Assembly: GCA_030123565.1 (NCBI GenBank)
Contig: CP126122.1
Coordinates: 2,680,800 to 2,744,799, forward strand
Direction of reading: 5' to 3'
Length of the DNA: 64,000 nt
Source of the DNA: Nitrospira sp.
Lineage (GTDB): Bacteria; Nitrospirota; Nitrospiria; Nitrospirales; Nitrospiraceae
This document shows, piece by piece, positions 17,548 through 26,651 of this stretch. The translations under genes were made by a program, and so were the position numbers. A model generated the notes under the pieces. That model did not search any database. It was not told the DNA's origin and worked only from the letters and a program-made list of their open reading frames with translations. The stretch's first letter is position 1. Every line of letters starts with the position of its first letter.

Positions 17548-18321
17548 TCAGGGCATCGTCATCGATGCCAGTTCGAGATCACGCTGTTCGACCCAGGCTC
17601 GTTGCAGATTCCCTGCCAGTCGCTTGGCGGCCTGGTCCATCGAGACGACACGGAGGGTGGTGGGAGCCGCTTCGTAGGATGGCGGCCAGATGCGACGCTC
17701 CGGATCTTGCGGCCGCAGATAAATCACCGGGTACCACTGAGAGATCCCCGGCGCTGTGGGGCTGTTCAACGTCGCCATGGCTCGCCCCTCGGCACGAAGG
17801 AGCGGCGCGCCAGTCTGTCCCTCGATCAGGGCCGCCTCGGCCAGAGACCAGTTATCGCGTTGGAATCCCGGTTGTCGGTGAGTCGTCCATCCCAGGAACA
17901 ACGACACAGGATATTCTTGTTCGGTGCTCGACAGGACGACCACCAGCACATAGTCCACCCCCTGCTGCCTGGCGACCTCGGTCCAATTCGGTGCCGCCGC
18001 CCCTGCCGGCACCTCGCCCAGATTCACCACGCGCTCGATGAGGATGGGAAACCCTCGGTTGATCTGCTCACGAAGGGTTTCGGCCAATCGCTCCTGTGCT
18101 TCCTCAGGCAGACCAGGTGCCGCGTCCGAAGCAGACCGATCGGCCAAGACAACCAGGGCCGTTCGCACGGGACGCCGGCTCGGAAGCCCGGGACCTGTCG
18201 ATTCAGCAGAAGGCGGCAACGCGACAAATTGACTCAACCGGCTCGGGGGAGCAGCCGTCGCACACCCCATCAACAGCAGTCCACCGACCAACAGTACGGC
18301 CCCGATTCCCCTCCCTCGCAT
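17548..18321 (-). CDS. Lipoprotein of unknown function
   Basis: A 257-residue protein with a lipoprotein signal: an N-terminal RGR stretch, a hydrophobic core and a lipobox LLMGC with the Cys near residue 19. The mature part is mixed alpha/beta, with segments such as 'VRTALVVLADRSA' and 'GVDYVLVVVLSSTEQEY' that suggest a Rossmann-like or CsgG-like fold, but I do not recognise a family. The start at 18321 is supported by GGGAGG about 10 bases upstream. It is divergent from the GT2 gene and follows the DegP-like promoter region. Confidence 0.65.
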   Translation of the reverse strand: MRGRGIGAVLLVGGLLLMGCATAAPPSRLSQFVALPPSAESTGPGLPSRRPVRTALVVLADRSASDAAPGLPEEAQERLAETLREQINRGFPILIERVVNLGEVPAGAAAPNWTEVARQQGVDYVLVVVLSSTEQEYPVSLFLGWTTHRQPGFQRDNWSLAEAALIEGQTGAPLLRAEGRAMATLNSPTAPGISQWYPVIYLRPQDPERRIWPPSYEAAPTTLRVVSMDQAAKRLAGNLQRAWVEQRDLELASMTMP

Positions 18322-18520
18322 CACAACACAAACCTCCCGCTCACGGACAGGACATGGAAACCGAACGTCCCTCACCATACGATCGCCTCCACTCGCAGGT
18401 CCTGTCAAGGTCCGGCACCGAATGCTTGCATTTCGTCCGCGGCTCAGCTACCGTTACGCACCGATCGTCATCGGCATGAGTCATCGGCAGCGTCTCACCC
18501 CGATCCGAGGCTGTCTCAAC

Positions 18521-19336
18521 GTGACAACGCCCTCGACCCAGACGCCCTATCTTTCGATCATCGTTCCTGCGTACAACGAGGCCCTCCGTCTCCCCCCCTT
18601 CTTACAGCACATGGTGGCCTATCTGGAACGGCGTCGCACGTCGTATGAAATCCTCATCGTGGACGACGGCAGTCACGATCGGACCGTGCAGGCAGTCGAG
18701 GCGGCGGCACAACAGTCGCTCCACGTACGACTCATTCGATTGACTTGCAACATGGGGAAAGGGGCGGCGATCCGCCGCGGCATGCAAGCAGCGCGGGGAA
18801 CGCTGCAATTGTTCACGGATGCGGACGGCGCGACGCCGATCGAGGAACTGGCGCGTTTGGAGTCCGCACTTGCGACCGGAGCGGATCTCGCCATCGGATC
18901 ACGGGCCCTCGCCTCTCAACATCCCGACTATACCGTCCGTGCGCGGTGGCATCGGAGCGCTCTGGGCACCATCTTCAACGCCCTGGTGCAACGCCTGGGT
19001 GTTCGACATATCGCCGATACCCAGTGCGGGTTCAAACTGTTCCGCCGGTCCGTCGCTCAGGACCTGTTTTCGGTCGCCTGCGTCGACGGCTATGCGTTCG
19101 ACCTTGAGTTGCTCTACATCGCCCGGCAACGCGGCTATCGCATCACCGAGGTTCCCGTCAATTGGACCGATCAACCCGGCTCGAAAGTCCGTCCCTGGCG
19201 CGACGGCGCCGTCATGCTGCGCGAACTCCTGGCCATCCGCAAACGTGAAGCCGAGGGGCTGTATAGGCCCCGCTGCAGACTTGTGCCCAACACGATCGAG
19301 CCAGCCCTCGCCTCCGTAGAACCCTCCCATTTCTAG
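18521..19336 (+). CDS. GT2-family glycosyltransferase (dolichol-phosphate-sugar synthase type)
   Basis: About 271 residues in a GT-A fold. 'LSIIVPAYNEALRLP' opens the domain, 'ILIVDDGSHDRT' supplies the nucleotide-sugar binding part, and 'FTDADGATP' is the DxD metal motif. 'DTQCGFKLFRR' and 'GYAFDLELLYIARQRGYRI' are typical of DPM1/ALG5-like enzymes that charge a polyprenyl phosphate. I chose the GTG at 18521 because GAGG lies 10 bases upstream and the fold begins eight residues later; ATGs at 18422 and 18476 are alternatives. It faces the polytopic membrane protein, and both could act on lipid-linked sugars. Confidence 0.87.
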   Translation: MTTPSTQTPYLSIIVPAYNEALRLPPFLQHMVAYLERRRTSYEILIVDDGSHDRTVQAVEAAAQQSLHVRLIRLTCNMGKGAAIRRGMQAARGTLQLFTDADGATPIEELARLESALATGADLAIGSRALASQHPDYTVRARWHRSALGTIFNALVQRLGVRHIADTQCGFKLFRRSVAQDLFSVACVDGYAFDLELLYIARQRGYRITEVPVNWTDQPGSKVRPWRDGAVMLRELLAIRKREAEGLYRPRCRLVPNTIEPALASVEPSHF

Positions 19337-19354
19337 CGGCCGCAGTCAGACCGC

Positions 19355-20899
19355 TCACGATTGCCGGCGCAGGATCAACACCTTGGCATCGCCATAGAGG
19401 GTTCTCCATCCCGGTCGGCCTTCAAGCGCCTGGGCCAATGCACTCCCCTTTTGAATCACCGCCCAATCGACCCGATAGCGATCCAACACCTCCAACGCCG
19501 GCGACTCCTCGCGATTCAGTTCCACATAGTCCTGAAAAATGCGGCGATGCCCGATCCGCCAGGCCGGCATCCGGCCGTCGATGAAAATTTTCTCGCCGGG
19601 GAGTTGCCACAGCAGAAATCCGCCGTAGCCATAATCATTGTAGAGCCTGGTTCCCACTTCGTCGCGATGGCCACGGATCCAGCGCACCGCTTCGATCGGA
19701 TATTCCGTCTGCTCGAAATAGTCCTCGGAGGCGGTGCCTGATCGCCACACATGCAGCAGATGGTCCGTCCCTAAGTCATAGAGGGTACCGGCCGCCGCAA
19801 CTGCGAGCATCAAAAGACCGGCACCCCCATAGGCCCTCAACACCGGCACCCATTGCAGACAGGACGCCGTCGCAAGCGCGAGCAACTCCGCCGCCGGCGC
19901 AAGGCTGACGATCAGAAACAACGAGACATTGCGCCAATGCAGGAGCGACAACAGCAGCACGATGACGAGCACCATCCAACGGACCGGCTCCACCCGCCGA
20001 TACCATCCGGCCACAAGGCACAAGAAGCCTGCGAGGTACAGACCGTAGGCCCTGCCGGCCCACCCTTGAAAGGACACAGGCTGCCATTCCCGCAGGGTCT
20101 CGATCATGAAGCGGTCGGTGAGGGATTCATAGATCTCGACGTAGAGTCGCCAGCCGTATGGATTGAGACAGGTCACCGCCGCGGCGATCCCGAGCGCGAA
20201 CATACAACGACGAAGATCCTCCCAACTCAGGACCGGCTCGTCCAGCCACGTTGCAAGGGCCGGCCGCCGATCCACACCAATCCTCACGAGGAGAGACAGG
20301 CAGAGCAGCAGAGCGAACAGAAAGAGCCCCGCTGTAAACCCTCCGTGCAGGTTGGCCCATAACAAGAATAACGGCGGCAACGTCCACAACCATCGACGAC
20401 GGCCCTGCTGAATACGGCTCCACAGCTGTAACAGGACCGCCACGCCGAGGAGACTGACCAGTTGCGTGCGGGCGCCGAGAAAGGGCAACGCGACCCACAG
20501 GCTCGCCACCATGGCTACCAGTCGATAGGTCCGGCGCACCGGAGCAAGTCCCGCCGCCAGCCACCAGCCCAGGGCCGTCACCCCTCCAAAAAACAGGATC
20601 AACCCCAGCCCGCCGAATAGCCCCAGCCCACGATATAGAAGCGCCAACAGTCCGTCGGTCAACCAGGCATGTTCGACCCAACGCCAATCAGGCATCGTGT
20701 GGGAATAGGGATCGGTCTCCGGTAAGGTCCATCCCTGGGCAATCAGATCCAGTCCGGCACGGAGATGCCAGCCCAAATCCGGCTCCACGAGCGGCTGGAG
20801 CGTCAGGTTCATCACGAAGCCGAACAGGAGCATGTCCAGCAATAGGCCGATGAACTGCTGAGAGCGGGGGACAGAGAACCGGACAGGCTCAGTGTTCAT
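19355..20899 (-). CDS. Polytopic membrane protein, possible lipid-linked glycosyltransferase
   Basis: A 514-residue protein with roughly eleven membrane helices and a soluble C-terminal domain of about 120 residues. The early loop 'LVEPDLGWHLRAGLDLIAQG' followed by 'DPYSHTMPDWRWVEHAWL' resembles the acidic, catalytic first loop of GT-C and PMT-like enzymes. The C-terminal part 'YNDYGYGGFLLWQLPGEKIFIDGRMP' is a conserved segment seen in uncharacterised bacterial homologues. It overlaps the carbamoyltransferase by 11 bases in the same direction, so it is translated from the same transcript. Function is inferred, not shown. Confidence 0.7.
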   Translation of the reverse strand: MNTEPVRFSVPRSQQFIGLLLDMLLFGFVMNLTLQPLVEPDLGWHLRAGLDLIAQGWTLPETDPYSHTMPDWRWVEHAWLTDGLLALLYRGLGLFGGLGLILFFGGVTALGWWLAAGLAPVRRTYRLVAMVASLWVALPFLGARTQLVSLLGVAVLLQLWSRIQQGRRRWLWTLPPLFLLWANLHGGFTAGLFLFALLLCLSLLVRIGVDRRPALATWLDEPVLSWEDLRRCMFALGIAAAVTCLNPYGWRLYVEIYESLTDRFMIETLREWQPVSFQGWAGRAYGLYLAGFLCLVAGWYRRVEPVRWMVLVIVLLLSLLHWRNVSLFLIVSLAPAAELLALATASCLQWVPVLRAYGGAGLLMLAVAAAGTLYDLGTDHLLHVWRSGTASEDYFEQTEYPIEAVRWIRGHRDEVGTRLYNDYGYGGFLLWQLPGEKIFIDGRMPAWRIGHRRIFQDYVELNREESPALEVLDRYRVDWAVIQKGSALAQALEGRPGWRTLYGDAKVLILRRQS

Positions 20900-22622
20900 G
20901 GGTCGGGACAGTCCCTTGGGATGGCCGCCTCACCAGCAGATTACCGAGGACCAACCAATCGACCTGGGTCCGTAGAAAACAGCGCACCGCGTCGTCGGGA
21001 CTACAGACGATCGGCTCTTGCACATTGAAGGAGGTGTTGAGCAGGACCGGAACTCCGGTGAGGTTCCCGAAGGCGGCCAGGAGATCATAGAACCGCGGAT
21101 TCACGTCGCGCGTGACGGTCTGGACGCGCGCCGTCCCATCGACATGGATGACGGCCGGGATGATTCCCTTGGCGGACGCCTTCACCCGCACCGTAAATTG
21201 CATGAAGGGTGAGGCAGCCGGCAGGTCGAAAAACTCCTTGGCCCGGTCGTCGAGCACCGACGGCGCGAAGGGCCGAAAGGGCTCCCGATGTTTCACCTTG
21301 CTGTTGATCAACTCCCGCATGTCTTCCCGTCGCGGATCCGCCAGAAGGCTGCGGTTGCCCAAGGCGCGAGGCCCCCACTCCATCCGGCCTTGATACCAAA
21401 ACACCAGACGGCCCCGCGCCAATTCTGCCGCGACCAACTCGTACAACTGCGCGTCGGTGACCGGCTCGGCAGTCAACCCTTCACGCGCCAACGCTGTTCG
21501 ACACACCTGCTCGTCGAACTGAGGCCCCAAATAGGCGGACGGCATTGGTGGCCTTGAGGCGAACCCTCCACGCCTGGCAGTCCACCATAGGGCTGCCCCG
21601 AGCGCGGCGCCGGAATCTCCCGCAGCAGGCGGCACATAGACATGTTGAAATCCGAGTTCGGCTCGCAGCCGGCTGTTGGCCACACAGTTGTACGCGACCC
21701 CTCCCGCCAGGCAGAGCACCTCCACATCCGTCAGGGATCGCAGCCGGCGGCCGAGATGCAACAGGACCTCCTCTAAAACCAATTGAGCACTCGCCGCCAG
21801 ATCCCGATGACGCTGCGTCAGCTCGTCCGCCGAACGCCGTGGAGGGCCGAACAGGCGAACGAACTCCTCTCCGAACAGCCCGACCCTGGCGAGATGAAAA
21901 TCCAGCAGGCCGGTGTTCATCTCGAAGCGGCCCTGCGGGAGCAGCCGCAGGACCTCTCGACGCAAGGTTGCCGCAACGGTCGGCTCACCGGAAGCCGCCA
22001 ACCCCATCACGATGTATTCGTCCTGATCCGGCCGAAACCCGAGAAAGGCCGTCATCGCCGCATAGAACTGGCCGAGCGAATGGGGGAGCGGAGTACGGTC
22101 GAGGGGGGTGATTTGCTGACCTTCGCCCATCGCCATCAACGTCGTATCCGCTTCCGACGCGCCATCCACGACCAGGATGGCCGACCGCTCGAAGGGCGAG
22201 ACCAGAAACGAACTGGCGGCGTGGCATAAGTGGTGATCGAGAAACATCGGGCGGCTACCGACCGAACCGACCCGTTGCGTCAATTCCCGGCGGAGCCGGA
22301 ACAATTCTTTCCACTCCCCTCCGACCCGTTCGAGCGACCGCGTGCCCTTCACTCGAAACAATTGCGGGGACCGCGCCATCGCCGTCAGGGCAAGCCGGGC
22401 GCGCCGACCGACCAGCCAATACTTCCACGGCACCGCAATGGCCTCGACGTCGCGAAGGGTGGCTCCCGCCTCGCGCAGGCAATAACGGATCGCGTGGACC
22501 GGCAACGCCGTCACATGTTTCTGCCGCACGAATCGTTCCTCCTCGGCCGCCGCCACGATTCGACCGTCTGAGACGAGCGCCGCCGCCGCATCCCGCATAT
22601 TGGAAAGGCCCAGCACCAACAC
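20889..22622 (-). CDS. Carbamoyltransferase, NodU/CmcH family
   Basis: A 577-residue two-domain enzyme that transfers a carbamoyl group, via carbamoyl-adenylate, to a sugar or other hydroxyl. The Kae1-like N-terminal domain carries the metal-binding histidines in 'DHHLCHAAS' (His130, 131 and 134). The C-terminal YrdC-like domain shows 'GRMEWGPRALGNRSLLADPR' and 'LNTSFNVQEPIV', both strong family marks. It begins with GTG; AGGAGG lies upstream but at a long spacing. Paired with the membrane protein downstream and the GT2 gene, it probably decorates a cell-surface glycan or lipid-linked sugar. Confidence 0.92.
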   Translation of the reverse strand: MLVLGLSNMRDAAAALVSDGRIVAAAEEERFVRQKHVTALPVHAIRYCLREAGATLRDVEAIAVPWKYWLVGRRARLALTAMARSPQLFRVKGTRSLERVGGEWKELFRLRRELTQRVGSVGSRPMFLDHHLCHAASSFLVSPFERSAILVVDGASEADTTLMAMGEGQQITPLDRTPLPHSLGQFYAAMTAFLGFRPDQDEYIVMGLAASGEPTVAATLRREVLRLLPQGRFEMNTGLLDFHLARVGLFGEEFVRLFGPPRRSADELTQRHRDLAASAQLVLEEVLLHLGRRLRSLTDVEVLCLAGGVAYNCVANSRLRAELGFQHVYVPPAAGDSGAALGAALWWTARRGGFASRPPMPSAYLGPQFDEQVCRTALAREGLTAEPVTDAQLYELVAAELARGRLVFWYQGRMEWGPRALGNRSLLADPRREDMRELINSKVKHREPFRPFAPSVLDDRAKEFFDLPAASPFMQFTVRVKASAKGIIPAVIHVDGTARVQTVTRDVNPRFYDLLAAFGNLTGVPVLLNTSFNVQEPIVCSPDDAVRCFLRTQVDWLVLGNLLVRRPSQGTVPTHEH

Positions 22623-22785
22623 GATGGTTCAGCAGCCTCCTTGTTCATCATCACAACAGGACCATGCAGCGGGTAGAATAAACGAGCCCCCTGAGGGTCG
22701 CAAGCCGCCAAGGCAGTCGGTTGCAATGCCCCTTCCTTTCCTGTACGGTTCCTCTTCCGACGTACGCCGTAGAGGAGGCCTCTGC

Positions 22786-24648
22786 TTGAAGACGCACCAT
22801 CTACTCATCCTCGGAGTGCTGCTGGTCCACGCGCTGACCTCCACAGGATGCGAAAGCATCAAATCACGCTTTGCCCGCCCGACATTGCCGGACCTCGGCC
22901 CGCCGGTTCCCCTCACCGTCCAAATGGATCTCGACCCGTCGCTGTCCCAGGCCAAGACCCAGTACCTCGACAGTTGCAGCCGCTTCCAACCGCTCTCGAT
23001 CGGTCCGACGGTCGAAGACCTGTTGGTTCAAGCCGCCCATCAAACCTTCCGCACCGTCGTGATTCAAGGCGGTCATGTCACCGGTGCGAAACCGGACGTG
23101 ACCGTGCGGATACGCCTATTGGATCCCAGGCTGAAAATTCAAGCTGACAGCCTCTACGATCGCGCCCCCGCGGAACTGAGTTTGGACGCCATCGCAGAAT
23201 TTTTCGATCCATCGGGCAAACTGCTGGCCGAGCGGCCGTTGCAAGCCACGCGGAAAGAGCGGCTGCATGTAGAACTGACCCAGCAGCGATGCGACTATGT
23301 CATCGATCCCTTCGTCCAGGACACCTCGGCCATGCTGGCCGCACAGTTCATGCAAGAGGCGCGAGTGCTCCTCGACCCGACCGCCAAGACATCGACCGGT
23401 GAACCACTCGTTGCCGCTGCCGGAGCCGCTTCGAAACCGGCGGTACCGCAGACTGCGCCGCAAGCCCCACCGGCTCAAGCCTTATCCTTTAAGGCCACGC
23501 TGTTGGACGAGAACAGCAACATGATTCTGGAAGGCGGCGAACGCCTGCGCGTGCGGGTCGATGTCGTCAACGCCGGTCCTCAGGCCTTACAAGACGTGGT
23601 CGTTGAACTGGCGGGTCCGCCGACGTTGATGACCCAGTTTCCGGCGACGAAACTGTCCGTCGGCGGCATCGAGGCGGGCGGCTCCAAGTCCCTCGAATTC
23701 ATCGCCACCCTGCCCCCATCGCTGCCTCCGCAACAAGCCGAATTTCAGGTGTCTGTCACTAGCGGACTCGGCCAAGGCGCCCCCCCTCCACAGACGTTGC
23801 TCGCCTCGGTACGGCCGGCCGGCATGAAGGCTGACGATGTAGACCAGATTCCCATCGTGCCCCCGGGGATTCAGCGACCGGGAGACTATCTGCTCTCGAT
23901 CGGCCTCAGCAGTTACCGGGAACAGCATATTCCGGCGCGCAAATATGCGGCCCTCGATGCAGAAATGGTCGCGGCCTATTTTCAATCGCTGGGTGGATTG
24001 CCGCGGAGCAACGTTCGATTGATGCAAGACCGGAGCGCGTTACGCCCCGATATTGAAGAAGCCTTGCTCGATTGGCTGCCGTCAAAAATCACGAAGGACT
24101 CGCTCGTCGTCGTCTATTTCGCCGGCCAGGCGATGGTTTCATCGACCGGCGACACCTTTCTGATTCCCTATGACGGTTCCCTGGGAGCGACCACACGCCT
24201 CTATCCGCTCAAAGACCTGGAGACAGCCTTGAGCAGACTCAAGGCCAAACAGGTTCTGTTCCTGTTCGACGGAACCGTGCTCAAAAACGGAGCCGACGGA
24301 CGGACGAAAACTCCGTCACCGAAATGGACGGGAACAGGCGGGTCGATCCTCCAGTTGATCTCCACCACCGGCTTCGGGAAAAGCTTGGAATCGGACACGT
24401 GGCGCCACGGATTGTTCACCTATTACTTATTGCGAGGCCTTCGCGGTGACGCCGACCTCAACCGTAACGGGGAGGTGACGATCGGGGAGGTGACCACCTA
24501 TGTCAATCAGAAGGTGCCGGCGGCTGCGCGCGGCGACTTCAAGCAGGAACAACAACCGCAAGCTCTGCCTGCGTTGCGCTCCTCGGATAGGGGCCTGGAC
24601 ATGATGCTTACCAAGGCCGCCATCGTCCCGATCATCGCACAACCGTAG
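22786..24648 (+). CDS. Caspase-fold (C14-like) lipoprotein, catalytically degenerate
   Basis: About 620 residues. A lipoprotein signal ends in Cys22 (TSTGC). A beta-rich region of about 230 residues follows, then an immunoglobulin-like 'VDVVNAGPQALQDVVVEL' domain, then a caspase-like domain from about residue 405. Sequence around the catalytic sites is well conserved ('VVVYFAG', 'GDTFLIPYDG', 'KQVLFLFD'), but the catalytic His is Gln448 and the Cys is Thr497, so it should not cleave. A calcium-loop-like 'DADLNRNGEVT' lies near residues 565-580. TTG at 22786 is chosen because AGAGGAGG lies 7 bases upstream and a perfect lipoprotein signal begins there. It is divergent from the carbamoyltransferase. 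Confidence 0.82.
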   Translation: MKTHHLLILGVLLVHALTSTGCESIKSRFARPTLPDLGPPVPLTVQMDLDPSLSQAKTQYLDSCSRFQPLSIGPTVEDLLVQAAHQTFRTVVIQGGHVTGAKPDVTVRIRLLDPRLKIQADSLYDRAPAELSLDAIAEFFDPSGKLLAERPLQATRKERLHVELTQQRCDYVIDPFVQDTSAMLAAQFMQEARVLLDPTAKTSTGEPLVAAAGAASKPAVPQTAPQAPPAQALSFKATLLDENSNMILEGGERLRVRVDVVNAGPQALQDVVVELAGPPTLMTQFPATKLSVGGIEAGGSKSLEFIATLPPSLPPQQAEFQVSVTSGLGQGAPPPQTLLASVRPAGMKADDVDQIPIVPPGIQRPGDYLLSIGLSSYREQHIPARKYAALDAEMVAAYFQSLGGLPRSNVRLMQDRSALRPDIEEALLDWLPSKITKDSLVVVYFAGQAMVSSTGDTFLIPYDGSLGATTRLYPLKDLETALSRLKAKQVLFLFDGTVLKNGADGRTKTPSPKWTGTGGSILQLISTTGFGKSLESDTWRHGLFTYYLLRGLRGDADLNRNGEVTIGEVTTYVNQKVPAAARGDFKQEQQPQALPALRSSDRGLDMMLTKAAIVPIIAQP

Positions 24649-24750
24649 CAGTGCAGGGCTCGTTCTGCCGGCGCAGATAGGTGCAGCCTCCGCGCGGAAG
24701 ACTTCATTTCCCCCAGGCCTCGCACGCCGAAACCGCGGCATAAAAGAAAA

Positions 24751-24778
24751 GGGGCGGCGAGGAACCCCTCGCCGCCCC
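24751..24778 (-). terminator. Rho-independent terminator of the cytochrome c gene
   Basis: A perfect 12-bp stem (GGGGCGGCGAGG with its complement) and a 4-base loop. On the minus strand it runs into TTTTCTTTTAT. It lies about 33 bases past the cytochrome c stop and ends that monocistronic transcript. Confidence 0.88.
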
Positions 24779-24783
24779 TTCTG

Positions 24784-24803
24784 GTTCAGCCTGCAGGCTG
24801 AAC
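24784..24803. repeat. Perfect 20-bp palindrome next to the terminator
   Basis: GTTCAGCCTG is followed directly by its reverse complement with no loop. It lies between the cytochrome c stop and the terminator hairpin. It could be a protein-binding site or a repeat-element end; no function is evident. Confidence 0.6.
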
Positions 24804-24811
24804 GAAACCGT

Positions 24812-25264
24812 CTACTCTTCCCCGCCCTTGCAGAAGCTGCGCTCGTAATTGATGATGGTCCAGGCTTCTTCTTCCGTGATCGCCGCAGGGACCAAGGACA
24901 CCATGCCGGTGCCGGGGCTGCCGTTCTTGATCACCCAGAACAGCTCGCCGTCTTTCCGCTTCTTGTGGAATTTGCAGTTGGTGAAATTTCGCGGGCTCGG
25001 ATTCAGGATCGCGCCGGCAGGACCGTCGCCCTTCCCTTCCTTCCCATGGCAATTGAAACAGGTGCCCTTCCCCTCGAACAGTGCCTTGCCCTTTGCAATG
25101 CTCTCTGGATTCGAGGCCACCGGATTCTTCATCGCCTTGGCATCCGCCATCTGATCCGGCGGAACGCGCGGCTTCAACGGGTCCTTTTCTTCCGCTCCCA
25201 CCACCGTCACGGACAACAAGGTGACGGCCGCACACACTCCCAAAAACTTAGAAAGATACCCCAT
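24812..25264 (-). CDS. Periplasmic monoheme cytochrome c
   Basis: A 150-residue class-I-like cytochrome. A signal peptide covers about residues 1-23 (ending near VVGA). The single heme site CFNCH is near residues 67-71 in 'GKGTCFNCHGKEGKGDGPAG'. 'GSPGTGMVSLVPAAITEEE' carries a Met suited to be the sixth ligand. Two further Cys ('NCKFHKK' and 'SFCKGG') may form a disulfide. AAGGAGGAG precedes the ATG at 25264; an upstream in-frame ATG is not needed. A near-consensus promoter and a strong terminator frame it as a single, probably well-expressed gene. Likely a periplasmic electron shuttle. Confidence 0.9.
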   Translation of the reverse strand: MGYLSKFLGVCAAVTLLSVTVVGAEEKDPLKPRVPPDQMADAKAMKNPVASNPESIAKGKALFEGKGTCFNCHGKEGKGDGPAGAILNPSPRNFTNCKFHKKRKDGELFWVIKNGSPGTGMVSLVPAAITEEEAWTIINYERSFCKGGEE

Positions 25265-25365
25265 CACAACTCCTCCTTTGTGTTGAATCCACTGCGCGAA
25301 CAACCACTCTGTTGTACGAGACCGCTCCGGAAATAAATCGAACACCAGGCCGATAAAGCAGGCGA

Positions 25366-25395
25366 ACTATAGCAACGCATTTTCCGTCTTGTCAA
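25366..25395 (-). promoter_or_regulatory. Near-consensus sigma-70 promoter of the cytochrome c gene
   Basis: On the minus strand, a perfect TTGACA and a TATAGT are separated by 18 bases. Transcription would start near 25359, giving a leader of about 95 bases before the cytochrome c start at 25264. Few promoters in this window are as clear, which suggests high expression. Confidence 0.8.
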
Positions 25396-25706
25396 GGGAA
25401 CGGCCGGCCTTTACGTTCCCCTTTTCGCTCCTGCCGTATCAGCGAGAACTCAAAGGTCGTGCCAGGAAATGGAAAGAGGGAACGGCGCGATTTCGAGCGG
25501 TTCCGAGGCCGTTTCCACGAGGCAACTACGTAATCGTCTGCGACCGTGACACCTTTGCGCCTCAGGCGTTGTCCCGTTCGCCTCAGACAAGCCTGAACAT
25601 GGGATACTCGCCTCTTGACTACAGGTGCGCTGGAAGGGATGAGAGGAACTCGACTCGGCAGGAACACACATCGAGGCTTGCTGAGGAATACACTTCCGCA
25701 AACGGA
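25396..25706. other. Intergenic stretch, no gene seen
   Basis: This gap between the cytochrome promoter and the rodZ stop contains overlapping open frames on both strands, all without ribosome-binding sites or recognisable domains. I see no RNA gene or repeat. Confidence 0.4.
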
Positions 25707-26642
25707 TCAGCGCTTAAGGACGACGTCGCGGACGACCTTTCCGCTCGGACCGAACGGCTTTTGCGGCTTGCCGTTCAATTCGGCACGGACTCCCCCCGCA
25801 TTACCCAGCGTCACCGTGAACTGATCCTGGGCTTTCCACTGGGCCTTTTCACCAGGGCGCAGCAAGGCTTCCTGCGGACTTCCCCCGTCGACCTGAACCA
25901 CCACCCAACTCAACTCAGTCGCATCGAGATCCAGGACCAGCGGACCATCGGACCCGACCGGACCGTCAACCGACAGCCCTGCCAAGGGGCCATCAGATCC
26001 GAGTGAAGGAACGGATTGAGCGGGGACCGGTTCCGTTTGTACCGGCACCTTGGCGACCGTCGCCGGTGCGGAAACGGTCGCTTTTTCTTGCAAGGTCTTC
26101 GGAGGAGTCGCCATCGGCTCGGCTGGTTTCGCAACCGGTGCAATGGGAGGCGGAAGTTCCAATTCCTGGCGCGGCGCCGGTTCGCGCGCATCTTTAGCAA
26201 ACGGCGCGCTTTTCTTACTGGGCGGCGGGGCATCCGAACCGGATCGACGCACGAGCGTCGAGGACTGTTCCCGGCTCAGCAGGAAGATCAGCGTGACGAT
26301 GGCGACGGCAATGGCGATCCCTACCGCCTTGCGGTTGGCCTTGCGGCGCCGCTCCTCTTCCACCTGCCGCTGTCTCAGCCGTTCCCGTTCGCCCTGCTTT
26401 TCATAAAAGGCCCCGGCGGACTGAATGAATCGGTGAATCGCATCTTCCTCATCCAGACCCAGTGAGCGCGCATAGGACCGCACAAACCCACGCGCGAACA
26501 CTTGATCGGGCAGTTTGGCGAAATTCCCCTCTTCGAGCGCCTTGACAAAATCCGTCCGGATGCGGGTCTTGGAGGCGACCTCATCGACCGTCAGGCCTTT
26601 CGTCTCGCGAACCTGCCGAAAAAATTCACCCACTGATTCCAT
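25707..26642 (-). CDS. rodZ: RodZ-like cytoskeletal membrane protein
   Basis: A 311-residue protein. The N-terminal 75 residues form a Cro/XRE-type helix-turn-helix ('LTVDEVASKTRIRTDFVKALEEG'), the part that binds MreB in RodZ. A basic coiled stretch (about 80-105) leads into one membrane helix (about 106-122). A Pro/Ala-rich linker and a C-terminal beta domain (DUF4115-like, about 225-311) lie in the periplasm. This is the classic RodZ layout, linking cell-shape cytoskeleton to the wall. It is the last gene of the long minus-strand run, 9 bases after the TPR lipoprotein stop. Confidence 0.85.
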   Translation of the reverse strand: MESVGEFFRQVRETKGLTVDEVASKTRIRTDFVKALEEGNFAKLPDQVFARGFVRSYARSLGLDEEDAIHRFIQSAGAFYEKQGERERLRQRQVEEERRRKANRKAVGIAIAVAIVTLIFLLSREQSSTLVRRSGSDAPPPSKKSAPFAKDAREPAPRQELELPPPIAPVAKPAEPMATPPKTLQEKATVSAPATVAKVPVQTEPVPAQSVPSLGSDGPLAGLSVDGPVGSDGPLVLDLDATELSWVVVQVDGGSPQEALLRPGEKAQWKAQDQFTVTLGNAGGVRAELNGKPQKPFGPSGKVVRDVVLKR

Positions 26643-26651
26643 GGTCTCCGC

